NCBI GenBank assembly: GCA_037039925.1
Contig: JAXRKP010000654.1
Span: 45,001 to 109,000, forward strand
Length of the DNA: 64,000 bases
Origin: Doris montereyensis
Lineage: Eukaryota; Mollusca; Gastropoda; Nudibranchia; Dorididae
Direction of reading: 5' to 3'
The notes under the pieces are model-generated. The model saw only the letters and a list, made by a program, of their open reading frames with translations. It was not told the DNA's origin and did not search any database. Shown here piece by piece: positions 47,700-59,859 of the stretch (position 1 is the stretch's first letter; every line of letters starts with the position of its first letter). Made by a program: the position numbers and the translations under genes.

Positions 47700-48465
47700 T
47701 TCTGTATTCTAAATATGCCATAAACATTTTGTCGACATTTTAGATGGCTCTAACTCTATTAATGGTCATTTGTCAGCGTGGTTCTATGTCACATTTTGTT
47801 CGTCTCACAAAGCTCTTTCACCTGTGTGAGTTTCATGCTTTTACCACAATGTGCACAATCGATGTGTTATTTTTGGCTCTGATTCCACTATTAGGGGCTG
47901 CTAAAGAAGGGCAACCCGTCTGAAGCGTATTGTTCTGTGCTATTACTGTCATTTCCTTTTAGATTTCTTTATTTGCGTTTTTCTCCACATGGAAAATTTT
48001 CAAAACTTTCTATCTCCTCTTATTTACCGACCGGTGTGTTTGACATTTGGCATACATATTCCTCTTGTCATTATTAAAAGAGTGACGTCAGATTTTAAAA
48101 AAATGTCTTGTCAACTTTCTAAGAATTATTTTCTGTAATAAAAATGCTGTGTTCGCATAATATATACATGATATAATTTTTATTATTATTGAAAAATTCA
48201 TTTAAAAAACGAACTATCCAAAATATCTCAGTTTTCTGACGTCACATTTTAGATATTGAATGGAAAAAACGATCTGCGTTATGATTTGAGTTATTTTATT
48301 CATAACAAAGTGAGGAGATTGAGCTTGAAAATAAGGTCAAAATCCAAGATGGCGGCCGATTTCCATGGCAACCAAGGACGCTACAATCTCTTCAGTGATA
48401 AAGGATGACTATATTTTGATAGTCACTCTTATATATAAAAGAAAAAACCCAACCTCAAAAAAGGC
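47700..48465 (-). repeat. Dispersed repeat D2, left half, inverted
   Basis: Reverse complement of about 13,400-13,985: CAAGATGGCGGCCGATTTCC, ATGGCAACCAAGGACGCTAC, TTTAGATATTGAATGGAAAA and CAACCCGTCTGAAGCGTATT. It extends beyond the long copy at its inner end (47,700-47,870). Confidence 0.8.
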
Positions 48466-48504
48466 AATATTATCGATCCCCACACATTTGCAGGTTCTCT
48501 TGTA

Positions 48505-48840
48505 GTACATGGGTCACCAAACTACGACCCGTGGGCCAGATTCGGCCAAGGTCTGTCCGTCTGGCCCTCTGCCATGCCACCATATGGGAAATCAATTTTA
48601 AAAAAATTAATATTATCATTTTTTGTTTTGCTACTTTGGTTTGTGAAATTCAGATAGATCTATATGTGTGCACTAGAAAATCACTTTCTTTGGTGATTTT
48701 TTGTTAAATATATAATATCACAGGTAGTATGGGTTTTTTTTGTCTATAATTTGTGTGTATTAGATCTATGAATTCAGAGTATTTATCCGACCCGCGGACG
48801 ACATTATACGGCCTAGTTTGAAAACAGCTTGTTGACATCT
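48505..48840. mobile_element. hAT-like non-autonomous element
   Basis: The left end reads GGTCACCAAACTACGACCCG then TGGGCCAGATTCGGCC. The right end read in reverse is CTGTTTTCAAACTAGGCCGT with CGTCCGCGGGTCGGAT. This CCAAACTA...CCCGCGGGCC motif is typical of hAT-type inverted ends. The interior is AT-rich and non-coding. An 8-bp duplication is not clear (CTTGTAGT against CTTGTTGA). Confidence 0.5.
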
Positions 48841-48844
48841 GTTT

Positions 48845-49620
48845 TAGTACTAGAATCTAGTAGATCTATAAATAGAAAGAAGATTGAGACAGAGGCATGG
48901 CCACCCAAATAATTTGCGTCGACGACCAGTTGGTTTCTGAAACTTCTAACTGCCAAGTGCGTGAGTACAAAATAACAGTTACGAGAAGGCAAAGCAGACT
49001 AAATAAATTGGTAAATAAATTTTAAAAGACTGTCATGAGACAGTTATAATATGTATGATCGCTACGATTTTGACTGTCAGCCACAAAGTTAACCTTTGAC
49101 CTCGGGTTGAAAGGTGACGGTGTAGAGCGTACGAGTGATAACTGCATTTTATGTAATAATTATTAGACTCGATTCAATGATGAAACACTTCATCCATTAA
49201 AGTAAAGTGACTCATTTGTTAACCTGCTGGTGCGCAGCTTTGGATCACTCGAAAAGCGTTTAATCCATTGAGCTTTAGGTGTTATTTGGGAGCCTGGTTT
49301 ATTGCAATTTGTTGTAGGATCGCCGTCTTATCTTTACTCAGGTCAGAAGCATGTCCGTTTGTGTAGTTTTGGAGAGAACGTTCTTTGCCCTGAAAATCAT
49401 TCACTTTTTTAATTTCCTTTTCCTACGTGTAACTTCAAGAAAAGCAGATTAGATCCAGATTTAAGTCTGGCTCCAGGCAAACGATATAGACCTAATATAG
49501 TTTAGATCTTTGGAAATCCATGGTAGAATCTGGATCGTGTTTTTTTAGATCTCATCTGGTCTGAAGTCCAAAATGTAAAGTGTTAATCATATAGATTTAG
49601 ATTTAGTGTTATTATTTTTT
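48845..49620. other. No gene seen; MSRA 5' flank
   Basis: Non-coding sequence with scattered AGATCT motifs. An untranslated first exon of MSRA could lie here or nearer 50 kb, but I cannot place it. Confidence 0.4.
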
Positions 49621-49627
49621 TAGTACA

Positions 49628-50360
49628 TCAAATCTAGATCTAGATCTAGATCTAGTAGTAGTTATGTTGTCTGGCTAGATCTAGATCTAAATCTAGATCT
49701 AATAATAACAGAAGTAGTAGTAGGTCTGTCATCATGGTATGGTATTTCTTATTTGATTTGGTTTGATTTATCCACACATCCACAACTAAAGGGATCTCCT
49801 CAGGGTTTTCGGTAGGACCATAGTGGGGCATTTGGGGTGGGGAGGGGCGTTCAGGGTAAAGGGACTGAGAATATATTTCTTCATTCTCACCTTTAAATGT
49901 AGATCTAAGCCGATATCGACGGTTACAAATTTAACCCCCTTTCTTTTACGCAATGGATCTTTACTTAATATGCTCAAACTTTTTGTGATCTGCACAAGGG
50001 ACCTCCTTTTTATCATCCGTTTCCAATGGATCAAGGGGGGAAATTTTACTTGAAAAAAATTGAGACAATTTTTCAACGGTCAACGGGTCCACGATCTTTG
50101 AGAGGCCAACACCTTGTCTATGGACAACCGAGTCCCTGTATGGTATTATGAATCTATATCTAGGCCTATATAATATATGCCAACCCATAGGTTTAGTTCT
50201 ATATCATCACGGTTGATCTAGATCCAGTATCTAAGATAATATCTAGATCTCTAGATATTGTAGAGAGCTAGAATCTATAATCCATGGATCTTCTTTGAAG
50301 GAATTATTTTTATTAATTTTACATTGAATCTAGAATCTAGCTCTAGATCTAGATTCAGAT
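49628..50360. repeat. Cluster of TAGATCTAGAT palindromes
   Basis: CTAGATCTAGATCTAGATCT at 49,632, CTAGATCTAGATCTAAATCT at 49,675, TATCTAGATCTCTAGATAT at 50,240 and CTCTAGATCTAGATT at 50,340, plus many single AGATCT or ATCTAGAT. Scattered ones extend the cluster to 48.6-51.2 kb. Confidence 0.7.
49780..50140 (-). mobile_element. SINE-like family S1, minus copy
   Basis: Reverse core: CCACAACTAAAGGGATCTCC, TGATCTGCACAAGGGACCTC, TTTTATCATCCGTTTCCAAT. It is followed by the head region CAACGGTCAACGGGTCC and CAACACCTTGTCTATGGAC. The middle (49,815-49,970) is replaced by unrelated sequence. Confidence 0.6.
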
Positions 50361-50939
50361 TGCATCCTCATTATTACACATTATAGCCTGTATCAAGAGC
50401 ACAATTTTACATTCAAAACATGAATTGCCTACTTTTTCATTATTATATATTAGACAAAGCAATAATGTTACAGGTAATAATATATTTTATATATATAGAC
50501 TAGATCATTTCAATGAACCTGAATGAGTAGGACTTTGGGAATTTGGATTTATTTTCAGCTGATGGAATATTTTGTTATTTCATGTGGGTCGTGTGAGTTT
50601 GAATTTTTCAAGCAGCATTGAACCGAACATTTACAGAAACCAATAGCCTACACATATGATGATGCCCTAATTCAGGCATTTATAACTGGGGTGTTTTCTT
50701 CTCATTGGAGCGAGGGAGATCAAAGATGTGCATTGCAATTGTGGATATAATAATATATATATTAAGATAAATAGATCTGGATCTATTTGTACGGCAGGAC
50801 TGAGATTCCATACTGGGCCTAAGCTTGTTTTTAACACCCATGTGATATTTTTCAATAATATCGTTTATTCCAAGCCAAACTGGTTCTAAACAGTATAAAC
50901 GTATTGTATTATCACTCTTTAATGTTGTATTGCAGGTTC

Positions 50940-51069
50940 ATGTCAAGTATCACAAGATTTTTGCTGGTGACTAATATCTTAAGACTCCCAAAGGCCGGCT
51001 TTTTCACGTTTTCTATGGGCGAGCTGTCTTCCAAGACAACAATGATTGGAGAAAAAGATGCTCTTCCAG
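50940..51069 (+). CDS. MSRA: MSRA first coding exon
   Basis: Start of peptide methionine sulfoxide reductase A, which reduces the S-epimer of methionine sulfoxide in proteins. ATG at 50,940 begins MSSITRFLLVTNILRLPKAG, FFTFSMGELSSKTTMIGEKD, ALP. The first 27 residues have Arg/Lys and no acidic residue, as in a mitochondrial presequence. ALPGR at the exon 1-2 junction matches the vertebrate MSRA N-terminal region. A TTGTATTGCAG four bases upstream of the ATG looks like a splice acceptor, so an untranslated exon probably lies upstream. The donor is GTTGAT (phase 1). Internal Mets at residues 26 and 35 could give a cytosolic form. Confidence 0.9.
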
Positions 51070-52832
51070 GTTGATATGATTTAAGGAAATGTAGATGCAT
51101 TTTTTTTCTCATATCTATTGTGTAGATTATAGATCACTTTGCTTCAAAATAATAATAACATAACCACTAAATGTAACCCATTCAGTAAACACTTTAAAAC
51201 TTATTTCTAGATCTAAGTTATATGTATTTTAAGAATTTAATAAAATTGTGAGTTTAGTTACCTTGCTATAAAAAGTATGTTTTAATGGGACGGGAGTCAA
51301 GCTTTTAAATGGAAAAAATTAGACTCCTTTACAATTACATGTCTTTTACATTGTCAAACAAGGCTTAAATTTTGTCCCTATTCGCCACTGCAGTTGAAAT
51401 TCAATCTTTACACAGGTTTGTGCAGTGCTCTCCGTTTAAGAGAAGGCATTTTGCGTGAAACAGATTTTTCCCTGTCTAATTGCTCCCTATAAAAACTGCT
51501 TTGTTGGAAGGTGAAACGGTCTGCTTAACTCAATGCTGTGAAATGAAGCCAGATCAACACTGTCGCTTTTGTCTCTATCTGGAATATTTTCATCTTGTTG
51601 TAGGCCCATCTTTGCTTGTGCTTACCAAGCAAGGTCAGACACTTTGATTTTTTACGCCAAACATTCACGAGATGAACCAGGCGACTGACATCTCAGGTTC
51701 TTATCGGCACATGACATTTGCTGACCTGCCATCGTCACTAGAACATCTTGACTACATTAAAGCGCCGTTATAAACAATAAGGCGAACAAGAATCATGTTT
51801 TCCCTGATAAAGAAATGATGATGGTCTGGATTGAAACTGAATAAAGGCTACCTAGTTTTATAAAATCTTAGAGAAATAGCGCTTATTTTTCCTCCTCTAA
51901 TCTTAGAGTCTGAACAGGAGTGTTTGAGGAGATGGTTTGATTGGAAAGAGAGTGAGTGAAAGAGACAGACACACAGACATATTGAGAGAGCAGTGTTCAT
52001 TCAAATGGTTTATAAATGTGTTTTGTCTTGCACAACCTAAGTCTATTGTTGTGACCTTTGACATACAATGTTATGGTTATATGGTAAGATTTTGAGTGCT
52101 TAGGTTGAACTTGCTGCCAATATTTGTCATTCAAACTGATGTGTGCTTTTAATCGCCTGCAATTACCATTAAATCTCTGTTATTGGTTCCCTCAATTGCT
52201 CCTTTCATTTGAATTTACCCTATCCACCCATGATCTCATGTTGCATGATCAAGAAAAAGTCAAATGAAGGACAGAAAATGTAAATGAATGATTAATAGGA
52301 GAGAAATGGAATTTGACAGAAATGCCCATAGGCATCAACCCCACATAGATTTCCTTTCTTTAGTATGAATAGCATTACTAAAAGATTGAAATGCTCACAA
52401 CTGATTTTCTGGGTATCAAGAAAATAATTTATAAAGTGAAAATTTCTGTCATGTTCCTGATTTTGTTTGAATGCAAACATCAATGTTTAAATTTTGAAAC
52501 TGTTATCAATTCTTTCTGATAATATAATTCTATCAAAAATATTTTTTTATTTTGTGCAAGATGTTCCAGAGTTGTGTCTATGTATTGTGCTTATTTCACT
52601 AGTGCTTTGCTGTTGGTCACCAAGTAAAAGATCCCAGTCATATTTGGCTGGGCTCTCATGAACTTTGTAGCCGCCATTGCGTGTCAGCTCGGGAGCTCAT
52701 GTCTCTGGAAATTTCCACGGCCTCTCCTATTTAGCTATTTCATGTCTCATTAAAGTAATTAAGTTGATGTATTTTTTATACATGTTTTTGACATGTTACA
52801 GTTGTATTAAAATTTTGCAAATCTATTTATAG
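51070..52832. other. MSRA intron 1
   Basis: AT-rich intron sequence. No element or exon is recognised. Confidence 0.7.
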
Positions 52833-52928
52833 GCAGAATTGAACCACTAAAAGTTAGCCCCAAGCACACATTTTTAAAAACTACAACAGTTCCGCCATTT
52901 CCAGATAATGTGGAACATGCTATGTTTG
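52833..52928 (+). CDS. MSRA: MSRA second coding exon
   Basis: A 96-nt exon encoding (G)RIEPLKVSPKHTFLKTTT then VPPFPDNVEHAMF(G). This corresponds to the segment just before the catalytic strand (vertebrate VEPFPEGTQMAVFG). The acceptor is CTATTTATAG and the donor GTAAGT. Both split Gly codons join in frame with neighbouring exons. Confidence 0.95.
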
Positions 52929-53555
52929 GTAAGTTTTCAAAAACTGCTATTGTTTATCAATCAGGTTCTTTTGATTTTTTGTGACACTTTAATTTAAATT
53001 GGTCTTATTTCACCTTAGACAACCCCATGAGACTTATTTGTTTATATTATAGCCATCATTGCCTATAAATATGCTGTCCTCAAATATGCTTTGAATTAAA
53101 ACATGCAAACATATGCCTACTGATTTTGCTATATAAACTACAAGCACATAAGCACAGTCACTTCAGTCTTAAGCATGTTTTAATTCATGGCTCGACTCTT
53201 ATAAATTGCTTAAAATAGCAATGTTTGAACCACCAAGATCTTGAAAAATGTCTGCATGTGTGGTTTTAGTGCATCAGGCCTTGAGTCCACTTGGTCACTT
53301 CATTCACGTTAAGATGTAGTCAATCTTGTGTTTGTCTTTGAACTTGTCTAAGACGGCCAGACAACCAAGATGATTTAATCCCCCTCTTTCCACTCCCTAT
53401 TTGCCTCCCTTTGTCTTTATGACTATCTGATGCAATTATTACACCTATCTTTAAAACATAAGGCATGCCCGTCTGCTAAATGATAACAAGCGAGTATACA
53501 TAAAGATCGCACCTGTACACTGTCACATAACACGCTAGTCACCCTAATGACAATG

Positions 53556-53750
<195 letters not shown>

Positions 53751-54185
53751 TCGGCAGCGGCGGGACTAAAAATTAATACAAGTGCTGGTTCATATTATCT
53801 TTATTCGCCTTGTAATGATCCTGCATAGAACCACTGTAAATGTGTCTCACTTATTTTTATAATATGAATCAGAAAAAGACTGACTTTTTAATCGTGTCGA
53901 TGCCACTAGTTAATTTTTTATTTAATCTGAGATTAAAATAGTCCAAAAACCCTTAATTTATATTTTGATGCTAGTAGCAATCACAGTAGCAATAACATTT
54001 GGTAAATTTATCTGTATATATCGTGTCAGAATATTTGCATTACTTGTAAATATTAGATGTCTGCTCTGCAATGTCGCATTTTCATGTACTGGTACTATAA
54101 TCTGGCAATCTCTATTAGCATGTCTATATATATTTATACAGTACATATGAAGTATGTGAATCATTTCTGCATGCAATTATTCCAG

Positions 54186-54250
54186 GACTTGGGTGTTTTT
54201 GGGGTGCAGAAAGGAAGTTCTGGCAGGCAAAAGGTGTCTTTTCAACACAG
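54186..54250 (+). CDS. MSRA: MSRA third coding exon (catalytic)
   Basis: A 65-nt exon encoding [20 protein letters not shown] then Q. GCFWG is the absolute MsrA signature; its Cys (about residue 79 of the predicted protein) attacks the sulfoxide to form a sulfenic acid. The acceptor is AATTATTCCAG and the donor GTAATC. It is in frame with exons 2 and 4. Confidence 0.97.
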
Positions 54251-55570
54251 GTAATCACACACGCACACACACATACACACATATATATATTGACTTAATT
54301 TAGGAAAATAATGAGGATTTTTAATGACCTCATTGGGTTCAATGTCTTGTTGAATCCGAACAGGTTAAATTCGAGGTTATCTGCTGTATTTATTTATGCT
54401 TGTCATGAAATATTTTACAGAAACCACATAAACTTTGTTCTAGCTGCATGAAGATCTTCAAGATTTTCTGTAATTTGGGTTCGTTTTTGTGGACGTATAA
54501 ACACATATATTATTATTTATTATTATTATTTTATGATTATTACTATTGCTATTATTATTGAATTTGTGGGAAAATCTGAGGAGGTCAATTTTATAGCAAT
54601 CAGAAAATTATTTGAAGTAGACAGGTCAACTATAGGAAAAATTGCAAAGAGTTATGTCCCTTGCTGTCCACCATTCAGGCGTTTAATAAAAAAATCCTAT
54701 CTCTCATGGGGAGAATCTGTCACTGTAAAAGACGAGTAAATTGTCATAGGCCTAAGATCTCGGGCATCACCACATTAATTATATAACTGGTTATATAATA
54801 AGCTCACACCAGAGATAAAGATTAATGCCCATAGTGAGACCATGCGTAAGTTCTGACACAGACAGTTACTACATAAGTGTACACAGTGATAATCATAGAC
54901 CATGTGGAAACTTTCAAGTGGGCACAAAAAGCTCAGAAATGCAGCAGAACTTGTACCTGTGAGCAGCTGTGCTACACTAGTGACACCTGAAATTTGTCAA
55001 TGGGGGAAATAAAAGGGAAAAAAAGAATAAACTTTTGAATTGAAAATAAAAGAATTTTAAAATGTCTGTTTGTATTCTTTACATTTTTCATTATCCCATA
55101 GGTCCTTTCTTTGTTTTAGGAATAGCAGTTATGTCTAAATATAGTTTTAGAATCAGCTGATCGAGTGTAGGTTTGGGAGGCTAGAGATACGAATCATTCG
55201 ACACTTCTTGGCATCAGACCGAGTCAATACGTTTCATGAAAACTAAACAGATTTGAAATTTTGAACCAGATACAGCCTATCACAATTGAAATCTCTCTTT
55301 CTTTCTTTTTCATTTTTATTGTACATGTATATTTTGTTCCATCATTCCATAGAGTTCTTGAAAACAGGAACAAGTTATAAACTACTTGCTTTCACCATAT
55401 TAATGGGGATTATCATTGTTCCTAAGGTTAGAGAAGTGAGTACTAAGGTTGGGAGGTTATATTGATCCATTATTACTACCCCTTTGTTGAATTGGATACA
55501 AGAACATGTCAGATATAACAACACTTACATGTTATATCATCAACCACTAGTGTATGCAGTGAGCACTGTC
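54251..55570. other. MSRA intron 3, left part
   Basis: AT-rich intron with a short (CA)n-like run at 54,258-54,280 and (ATT)n near 54,510-54,560. No element is recognised before 55,570. Confidence 0.6.
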
Positions 55571-55870
55571 TAAAAGGAGTCCAGATTTTCTGTCTTACTA
55601 AATCTCATCATCATCACCACCCTGTCTGTCACCCGTCGTGGGGCATATGTCATCAAAAGAGTCCTCCAGCGATCCTTGTCCTGTGTCATCTTTTCGATAT
55701 ATCCCTCCAAGGCATCCCCAGGCCTTTCAGCTCCCTCTCCAGCTCTCTCTGTCGTCATGTATTCCTTGGTTTGGTTTTCCCCTTTTTAAATGGCCCTGTG
55801 GATCCCATGTTCTGGCTTGTCGAGTCATTTGAATTGATGGCCTCCTCAAAGTGTGTCCAATCCACCAACA
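55570..55870 (-). pseudogene. 3' tail of a non-LTR retrotransposon, minus strand, in MSRA intron 3
   Basis: Minus-strand frames give WIGHTLRRPSIQMTRQARTW, DPQGPFKKGKTKPRNTWR, LERELKGLGMPWRDI, AQDR-type HRTR/QDKDRWRTL and TYAPRR. This is the same W-GH ... WNPQG ... NTWRR ... QDRxxWR LINE C-terminus as at 35.4 kb. It is broken by frameshifts and ends in (ATC)n-type repeats at about 55,605-55,620. Confidence 0.75.
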
Positions 55871-55893
55871 TTTCTTTAACTTATCTTCGATTG

Positions 55894-58471
55894 GCCGGGC
55901 AATGGACAGGTAACACCTGTAGAGGGATTAGGTGGTCCCGCCCTCCATGAGTCTCCTGCTGCCTTGCAGGTGGGTCTTGGTTGACCAGCGGCTAAGGGAG
56001 TTAATCGTGACAGAAAATAACAACCTGCTGCCTTGTGGGCTAGTTTTGAGCAACCAAAGGCTAATGGAGTTAACCCTGACAGAAAATAACAAGGCCCGGT
56101 ATGGGACCTCAAGGTGGCAGCCCCACCATCTACCGAGGGTACAGTGGGCCAGTCCCCTGCTTATCCAAAACCAAAGGGTTCAAAGAAATATATACAATGA
56201 TATACCCGGCTTGAACTTTCGAAGACGACTCTGGAAAAGAACACTGACTGTGATTTTTGGAACATGGAATGTTATGGCAAAACTCAAAATAGAAGAACTA
56301 AATAAACCAATAGTAAAACAGATATACCAATCCAGGATAAAGAGATCTATCAGTATCAGTGAAAGGCAGATGGATCTGAAAGAAAGCACAATAGAAGAAA
56401 AGTGGCAAATATATAAAGAAACACTCCTCAGTTGTACTCAAGAGGTCTGTGGTAGGAAACAAATTAAAGGAAATAGGAAAATAACAGCATGGTGGATTGA
56501 AAATGTCAAAACTAAGATCAAAGAAAAGAAGGATGCCTGGAAGAAATACTTGCAAACAAAGAGACCACAGGATATGATACATTACGTCAGTAAAATAACT
56601 ATGGCCAAAGAGGAAGTTAGGAAAGCAAAACGGGGAACAATGGGAAGAGTTTGGACAAAGACTTCAAGAAAGCTATCAAGGAAATCAAAAGCTGTTCTGG
56701 GGAGCAATGAAGAGCATGAGAAAGACCAAAACATGCCCAATACGAATTAAGAACGCCAAAGGAGAAATAATGAAAGGAGACAGCAGAATCATTGAAACGT
56801 GGAGAAAGTATTTTCAACAATTACATAATCCCTCCAGAACATATGAAACAAGGAGTAAAGATCAATTATTAAGAGTAACAAGTAATCGAGATGAGACAGC
56901 TGAAGATGTAGATATCTCAATGGAAGAACTCCAAATAGCTGTAAGAAAAGTGAAATTAGGAAAAGCCCCAGGAGCAGATCAAGTTTATCCAGAAATGATT
57001 AAAAACCAAGGGAGAGAGGCAGACAAACTACTACATGCAATATGTCAACAAGCATGGAAGTGCCAGACGACTGGAATAAGGGAACGGTAGTACCAATACA
57101 CAAGAAAGGATCAATTATGGAATGCACAAATTATAGAGGGATATCACTACTTAACGTACCAGGAAAAGTATATGCCAGGATTCTGGAAATGAGACTAAGG
57201 AAAAGAGTAGAGGGTCAGATTGAAGAACACCAGAGTGGATTTAGACCAGGAAGAAGTGTACAAGACCATATATTTACAATTAGACAAATATTGGAAAAAT
57301 TCCTTGAGAGAAACATTGACCTGCAGCTGTGTTTTATTGACTTAGAAAAGGCATTTGATACTGTGAGGAGGGACAAACGATGGCATTCCATAAAAGAAGA
57401 TAACATAGAGAAAAATTAATAAAAGTCATTAAAAGTTTTTACAATGAGCCAACATGTACAGTGAGAGTCTGAGAGTAGCTGGAAATGTATCTGAAGAATT
57501 CGATGTAGATATAGGAGTAAGACAGGGTTAAGACAGGGTTGTATCCTAAGTCCTCTTTTGTTTATCACATTTATGGATTCAGTCGCAAAGGCGTCTGAAA
57601 AAATAAAGAACATTAATGTATGTATGTGGAAGCTCAAACCAGTAAATGTATCAATGCTTTCATGTGCTGATGATTTAGTTCTGTTTGGAAAATCAAAAGC
57701 AGACCTCCAGTCAAATATCAACATAATGAATAATGAATTAAATAAAAGAGGAATGAGACTAAAGACAAAGAAAATCAAAACAAGGCTAGTAACTAGGGAA
57801 GCTAAAACACAAAATCTTTAATTAGGCAGGGATAATTTAAAACAAGTTCACAGCTACAATTACTTAGGAGTAATGATTAACTCAGAGGGAAAACTAAGAG
57901 AAGATATCAGCCAGAGAATCCAAAAGGCAAGTACAATATATAACCATTTAGGAAAGGCATTTGTAATTTTAGGTAAACAAGAATTGTCAACAAAAACCAA
58001 ACTGGCAGTATACAACACAGTTTATTGTCCTACTCTCCTCTATGGCAATGAAACCTGGATCTTAAACAGTAGGAAATACAGTAGTAGAAGAGTACAGGCA
58101 GCCGAAATGAAATATCTAAGAAGAGTAGTAGGCAAAACTAAAAGAGACAAAATCAGAAACACAACAATAAGAGATCAAACCAAAGCAGATAGCATAAAAA
58201 CTAAGATAGAAATGAATCAACGAAGATGGTTTGGGCATATAAACAGAATGAATGACAATAGAATAGCTAAATCAGTATACAACGCTAAAAGGCAGACCTC
58301 GGAGAAAGTGGGAAGAAGATATAAAAGTAAGAGGCATTAACACAAAGAAATTTAACTTTCAAGGAAGGAAACAAAATGTCAGGACAGGGCAGCCTGGAGA
58401 CAGATCATTTCGGGCATCTAAAACCCATACACCGGAAGGTAGAATGGGAACTGATAAAGAAAGAAAGAAAG
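55894..58471 (+). mobile_element. RTE-like LINE copy c, endonuclease deleted, in MSRA intron 3
   Basis: Flanked by a perfect 11-bp duplication ATCTTCGATTG (55,883-55,893 and 58,472-58,482). It starts GCCGGGCAATGGACAGG and has two leader monomers (55,955 and 56,024). It reads through VIFGTWNV at 56,252, then jumps at about 56,280 to KLKIEELNKPIVKQIYQ, removing about 0.76 kb of endonuclease. The RT retains LGKAPGADQVYPEMIKNQGR, NKGTVVPIHKKGSIMECTNY, EEHQSGFRPGRSVQDHIFTI, FIDLEKAFDTVRRD and a mutated SCADDLVLFGKS (Phe of FADD changed to Cys). The C-terminus KYLRRVVGKTKRDKIRNTTI is intact. A tandem duplication of AGACAGGGTTA lies at 57,521-57,541. Same strand as MSRA. Confidence 0.93.
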
Positions 58472-58677
58472 ATCTTCGATTGATGTCTGTGAGGTTTTTT
58501 TTTGCCATAGATTTTTGTTAATGTTTGTAATTGTTTCTGGCCAGTGGATTCCCAAGATGTTTCGTTGACATCTGATAATCTAAATCTGGTGTGGAATAAA
58601 AGCTGGAAAAGAACAAAAGATAAGTTATTTAAGCACTTGATGTACTGACTGTAAAGCTGCTTTTCAATATTTCTCAG

Positions 58678-58806
58678 GTCGGCTACGCTGGTGGGTTCAC
58701 ACCCAACCCAACATATAAGGAAGTGTGCTCAGGAGCAACGGGTCACACAGAGGTTGTCCGTTTACAGTTTGACCCTGTGAAGACTTCCTATGAGGATCTC
58801 TTAAAA
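58678..58806 (+). CDS. MSRA: MSRA fourth coding exon
   Basis: A 129-nt, 43-codon exon encoding [56 protein letters not shown] and TGHxEVV are the MsrA substrate-pocket motifs. The acceptor is ATATTTCTCAG and the donor GTAAGT. The predicted protein reaches residue 140 here. The remaining 90 or so residues, starting with the usual VFWxxHDPT block and including the resolving cysteines, are not in the window and must lie beyond 64,000. Confidence 0.97.
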
Positions 58807-59019
58807 GTAAGTTTGTCATGAAATTGCCAACATTTTGTAAAAGACAGGGAAGTACTTCAATGATAAAAAATGATTATGAATTATACAATTATTACAATTA
58901 CGCCCATTTCAAAACCAAGATTTTCACCTTAATGCCTGGTCTCAACTGTAATGGCAGGGATCAAATTCTCCAAATTATCATAAATTATGTTCTACAATTG
59001 ATTAAAGATTTTTTCTTTT

Positions 59020-59690
59020 TTTACCGTACATGTAATCCCATCACTAATAGTACAATACGTATGCCCATCAGCAATGTGCCATGCCTTGTAATTGTAACCA
59101 TTCTTCATTAACTGTCATAAAAGATGACCAGTTTTCTCTTGCCAACTCTACCCACTGTATAGCACAGCCTCTGTTTCATTGGAACACTAGATTGTCACTA
59201 GGCAATTAAAATTGAACAGTCTTCTGGAATCCACCGATGGGGCTTTCTTAATGTCGTGAGTGGCATGCAATCACCTGACGTTTTTAATAGACCGGGCTTG
59301 CATTGCGATCAAGGGACAAGGCGTAAACAGTTTTATTGCCCCTCTCTTTCATTGTCCGTATCCAGTGTGCCTTCGGGTCTTCGTGGCGAGCGATGGTCAA
59401 ACCGCTGCACGTTAACCACCTCAGTGCTAAAGAGCTAAATGGTTTCCAAGTGTCCTTATTTCTCACATTAACTTTTTCATAACACTGATTACTAATGATC
59501 TGGCTATGAATCCTTGCCTGTCCGTTGTCTAATTTTAACATGAGGATTATGGATCTTGGTGATCACACCCCATCGCCCCCAAATTGTTGTCCCTGGCTTA
59601 CTTTCACCTGAATGCCTGTTTCGCCTAAGTGCCTGTTTTCTCTGGCATTTATTTAGGCAGTCACTACTGTATCACGCAAGGTGAAGTGAT
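59020..59690 (-). repeat. Dispersed repeat D4, minus copy
   Basis: Inverted counterpart of 19,100-19,690: TAATCCCATCACTAATAG, CAATGTGCCATGCCTTGTAA, AAAGATGACCAGTTTTCTC, TTGTCACTAGGCAATTAAAA and CCCCCAAATTGTTGTCCC. It lies in MSRA intron 4. Confidence 0.8.
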
Positions 59691-59723
59691 CCACTGGACA
59701 CTGTCCTTAATATGTAGAGTATA

Positions 59724-59755
59724 TACAGTAATTTGTGGATAATTACACGCTGTTT
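59724..59755. mobile_element. Left end of a MITE split by LINE copy d
   Basis: TACAGTAATTTGTGGATAAT then TACACGCTG matches the reverse complement of the right end at 63,640-63,669 (TACAGTAGTCGCTGGATAAT then TGCACGCCG). TA is at the outer edge. Removing LINE copy d and one target duplication leaves an element of about 0.56 kb. Confidence 0.65.
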
Positions 59756-59859
59756 GGGAGAAGAGAAAGGCATGCAATTACCCATACCAAGCAGTTACAG
59801 CCAGCTAACCAAGTTACTCCTGTAAGTGGGTATAAATTTATCTGCTTGGTGTTGAAAGT

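Noticed and set aside
54533..54739. Plus-strand 68-residue open frame in MSRA intron 3
   Set aside because: Begins in an ATT microsatellite and has no recognisable motif; MSRA exons 3 and 4 join in frame without it.
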